A stretch of 64,000 nt of DNA, taken from assembly GCA_934646185.1 (NCBI GenBank), contig CAKUEH010000005.1:62001-126000 (forward strand), read 5' to 3'. This document shows, one piece after another, positions 61,961 through 64,000 of the stretch. The DNA comes from an uncultured Oscillospiraceae bacterium. GTDB lineage: Bacteria > Bacillota > Clostridia > Oscillospirales > Oscillospiraceae. The notes beneath the pieces are model-generated. The model made no database searches and had not been told where the DNA came from. It was given only the letters and a program-made list of their open reading frames with translations. Every line of letters starts with the position of its first letter. The first letter of the stretch is position 1. The position numbers and the translations under genes were made by a program.

Positions 61961-63086
61961 CTACATCCTGACGGCAGAGTCCGTCACGGCAGGTCACCCG
62001 GACAAACTCTGCGACACGATTGCGGACAGCGTTCTGGATGCCTGTCTCAAAGAAGATCCCAATGCCCGCGTTGCCTGTGAAGTGCTGGCGACGACGGGCA
62101 AAATTCTTGTTGCCGGAGAACTCCGCACGACGGCAAGCCCTGACGTGGAGGCCATCGTGCGGCAGACCGTTCAAAATGCCGGATATGACTGTAATTATAA
62201 TGTAGAGGTGCGGCTGCATACACAGAGTTCTGACATTGCAGGAGCGGTCGATGGGGATACGCTCGGCGCAGGCGATCAGGGCATCATGTACGGCTATGCC
62301 TGCTGGGAAACGGTCGAGCTGCTGCCCGCGCCGGTCGTGCTGGCGAACCGTATTACGAGCCTACTCACCACCTGCCGGGAGGAAAACCTGATTTCGGGCA
62401 TCGGTCCGGACGGCAAAGCGCAGGTGTCCGTTCAGTATGCGTTCGGTGTGCCGGAGCGCGTGGACACCATTGTGATCTTCTGCCAGCATGATGCAGACAA
62501 AGATCCTGCTGAACTGCGCGAGGAGCTTCGCAGGCTGGTCATTGCCCGCGCCTGCCATGATGTGCGCGTCGATGAGCAGACGAAATTTTTCATTAATCCT
62601 TCCGGCAGATTTGTGCTTGGCGGCTTTGAAGCGGATACCGGTCTCACCGGCCGCAAGCTGATGGTCGACACCTACGGCGGGTTTGCACCCCACGGCGGCG
62701 GTGCGCTCTCCGGCAAGGACGGCACGAAGGTTGACCGCAGCGGTGCGTATATGGCGCGCTATGTGGCAAAGAACATCGTCGCAGCCGGTCTTGCCGATGT
62801 GTGTACGGTCAGCCTCGCCTATGCCATTGGACAGGCAGAATTGGTTGCCGCCGAGATCGACACACAGGAGAGCGGATACTATGACGATGCGTTCCTGACC
62901 GAAGCCGTTCGCAGTGTCTTTGATTTCACGCCCGCTGGCATGATCCGCGCGCTGGATCTGGACAAGCCGTTCTTCGCAGAAGTCTGTAATAACTGCCATT
63001 TTATGCACCCGCAGGCGGCTTGGGAGCAGACGGACAAGGCAGAGAAACTGCGTATGGCTTGTGCGGAATTGGAGGATAAGAATTAG
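61950..63086 (+). CDS. metK: S-adenosylmethionine synthetase
   Basis: 378 residues. TAESVTAGHPDKLCDTIAD (ATP and Mg site), GAGDQGIMYGYA loop, PSGRFVLGGFEADTGLTGRK, and GGALSGKDGTKVDRSGAYMARY P-loop-like motif are all present, so catalytically complete. Makes SAM from methionine and ATP. It is diverged from housekeeping MetK and lies between DUF3846 and a DNA methylase, so it is the mobile-element version that may supply SAM locally. AAAGAAAGGAAAA ribosome site. Confidence 0.93.
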   Translation: MKDNYILTAESVTAGHPDKLCDTIADSVLDACLKEDPNARVACEVLATTGKILVAGELRTTASPDVEAIVRQTVQNAGYDCNYNVEVRLHTQSSDIAGAVDGDTLGAGDQGIMYGYACWETVELLPAPVVLANRITSLLTTCREENLISGIGPDGKAQVSVQYAFGVPERVDTIVIFCQHDADKDPAELREELRRLVIARACHDVRVDEQTKFFINPSGRFVLGGFEADTGLTGRKLMVDTYGGFAPHGGGALSGKDGTKVDRSGAYMARYVAKNIVAAGLADVCTVSLAYAIGQAELVAAEIDTQESGYYDDAFLTEAVRSVFDFTPAGMIRALDLDKPFFAEVCNNCHFMHPQAAWEQTDKAEKLRMACAELEDKN

Positions 63087-63751
63087 TCGTCGGCGTTTGG
63101 GTTGTTATCTAGCTCTTGTATGGTCTGAATAAATACTTCTTTGCCTGCACCTACAGACGAAACATCCGCGGTTGAAAATACCTTATTTACGAAACTATAT
63201 TGGTACAGAAGATACCCATCATCCACGAACACCCCACTATATTTTAGAGCGTATGATTGCTGTATATCGTCGAATGTCTTAAATAGCTTTTCTGCCAAGG
63301 TACGCCCAAGTGGCGCATCACAAATTATATATAAAAATAGGTTGTCTAGTTTGAAATACTTCTCTTGTGTGTCATTGATTAAAAGCACTTTTTTCAAAAA
63401 CTCACGATTCACCATTGTTTCAGCAAAATCCAAAGCTGCGATATGAGATGTAACTATATTGGTGGCTGGATCAATATAGAGATTACCTCTGTATTTTGTA
63501 ACAGATTCTATATCTTTGGCAGAGACAGAGCTTATGTTCTTTCCGGATATTTTCGGAAAATTATTCCTGCCAGCAAGGGCGCTGGCATCTGTAGCTCTAA
63601 CCACTTCAACTCCAATACTCTTCGTTTCATCTTTCCAATCTGGCTTTTCACTTTTTACAAGGTGGTCGAATTCATTCGGATAGATGAGCTTCAGTGTGTT
63701 TTTTGCTCGATATTCATATAACATTTTCTTCCTATCATGACTATTGTCCAT
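63083..63751 (-). CDS. AT-rich gene of unknown function, 222 residues
   Basis: Opposite in strand and visibly richer in AT than all neighbours, ending in a 4-base convergent overlap with metK. Start 63751 follows AGAGGAG; the longer frame to 63778 has none. Sequence: RAKNTLKLIYPNEFDHLVKS, then KPDWKDETKSIGVEVVRATD, a PD...(E)xV pattern that could be a PD-(D/E)xK-type nuclease core, and LFLYIICDAPLGRTLAEKLF. No family recognised. Its position inside a methylase module suggests recently acquired cargo such as a restriction or defence gene (inference). Confidence 0.8.
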   Translation of the reverse strand: MDNSHDRKKMLYEYRAKNTLKLIYPNEFDHLVKSEKPDWKDETKSIGVEVVRATDASALAGRNNFPKISGKNISSVSAKDIESVTKYRGNLYIDPATNIVTSHIAALDFAETMVNREFLKKVLLINDTQEKYFKLDNLFLYIICDAPLGRTLAEKLFKTFDDIQQSYALKYSGVFVDDGYLLYQYSFVNKVFSTADVSSVGAGKEVFIQTIQELDNNPNADD

Positions 63752-63873
63752 AACAATCTCCTCTGTTTTCAATGCCATAATTCTCTAATATGTGTTTCAA
63801 TCACTATCACAAATTTATAGCTCAATGCAATTCCAACGTGAAGTATCATAAAAAATGAAGGGAGCGGATGCCC

Positions 63874-64000
63874 ATGCGCGATAAGCCCAGATGGGAGATC
63901 ATCCACGGAGACAGCCTTACGGTGCTGGAGAGTTTTCCTCCCGGCACGTTCGACGCTGTCATCACAGATCCGCCGTATGCGTCCGGTGGCCGCACGCAGG
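63874..64000 (+). CDS. DNA methyltransferase, N-terminal part (runs off the window)
   Basis: 42 residues visible: WEIIHGDSLTVLESFPPGTF and DAVITDPPYASGG, i.e. the DPPY catalytic motif IV of an N6-adenine/N4-cytosine methylase of the beta type. GAAGGGAG precedes; start 63874 gives better spacing than 63868. Continues beyond 64000. Confidence 0.9.
   Translation, partial: MRDKPRWEIIHGDSLTVLESFPPGTFDAVITDPPYASGGRTQ

Noticed and set aside
1..64000. CRISPR arrays, tRNA or rRNA genes, riboswitches
   Set aside because: No regularly spaced repeats, cloverleaf-like segments or conserved riboswitch cores were seen by eye. A covariance-model scan was not possible.

Overview
The window looks like chromosome from an anaerobic gut Clostridia bacterium, probably of the Oscillospiraceae/Ruminococcaceae type. 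I infer this from fairly GC-rich Firmicutes-style genes with strong AGGAGG-type ribosome sites, YesM/YesN two-component systems beside LplB/YtcP-type sugar permeases, many lipoprotein binding proteins, an IS66 element, and a mobile segment carrying DUF3846, metK and a DNA methylase. No rRNA, tRNA or CRISPR array was seen.

Bases 1-24600 hold two plant-polysaccharide loci with a small envelope operon between them. Locus A (77-7632) has two sugar ABC permeases, an AraC regulator, a sialidase-fold protein, a GH78 alpha-L-rhamnosidase-type enzyme with the complete catalytic motif, and a GH127-type enzyme with the E-x-C...CC zinc site. A decayed sensor kinase with an intact response regulator (7818-9749) follows, then an operon of lipoproteins and small membrane or zinc-ribbon proteins of unknown function (9836-13932). 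Locus B (14432-24596) has a DUF5107/TPR protein, a GH28-type beta-helix enzyme, two permeases, a binding protein and a YesN/YesM pair. The enzymes fit pectin side-chain (rhamnose, arabinose, galacturonate) breakdown.

Locus C (24801-39731) is a divergent locus. On the minus strand lie a binding protein, two permeases and an unassigned TIM-barrel glycosidase-like protein. On the plus strand lie a YesM/YesN pair, an alpha/beta esterase, an SGNH esterase, a zinc dehydrogenase, a Gfo/Idh/MocA oxidoreductase and a GH38-like protein. It ends in a 20-codon stub of a D-lyxose-isomerase-like gene. Next come an IS66-family element (about 40264-42962) and truncated integrase and phosphoesterase genes.

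The most striking part is 45113-60230, which looks like a self-contained sigma-54 island. It carries rpoN itself, a PrpR-N/PAS/AAA+/Fis activator with an intact GAFTGA loop, and two near-identical consensus -24/-12 promoters. One promoter drives six minus-strand catabolic genes (M24 hydrolase, aminotransferase, iron alcohol dehydrogenase, DapA-type aldolase, PdxA-type dehydrogenase, DUF1537 kinase). The other drives an Rbs-type ABC transporter. The gene set suggests uptake of a conjugate, hydrolysis of a C-N bond, transamination, and kinase/PdxA breakdown of a four-carbon sugar acid to triose phosphate. I know of no described pathway with this exact composition.

From 60231 to the end the DNA is a mosaic of accessory pieces: a RecD-like helicase tail, a small HTH gene, a surface-protein (InlB repeat) fragment, DUF3846, metK, an AT-rich opposite-strand gene of unknown function, and the start of a DNA methyltransferase.
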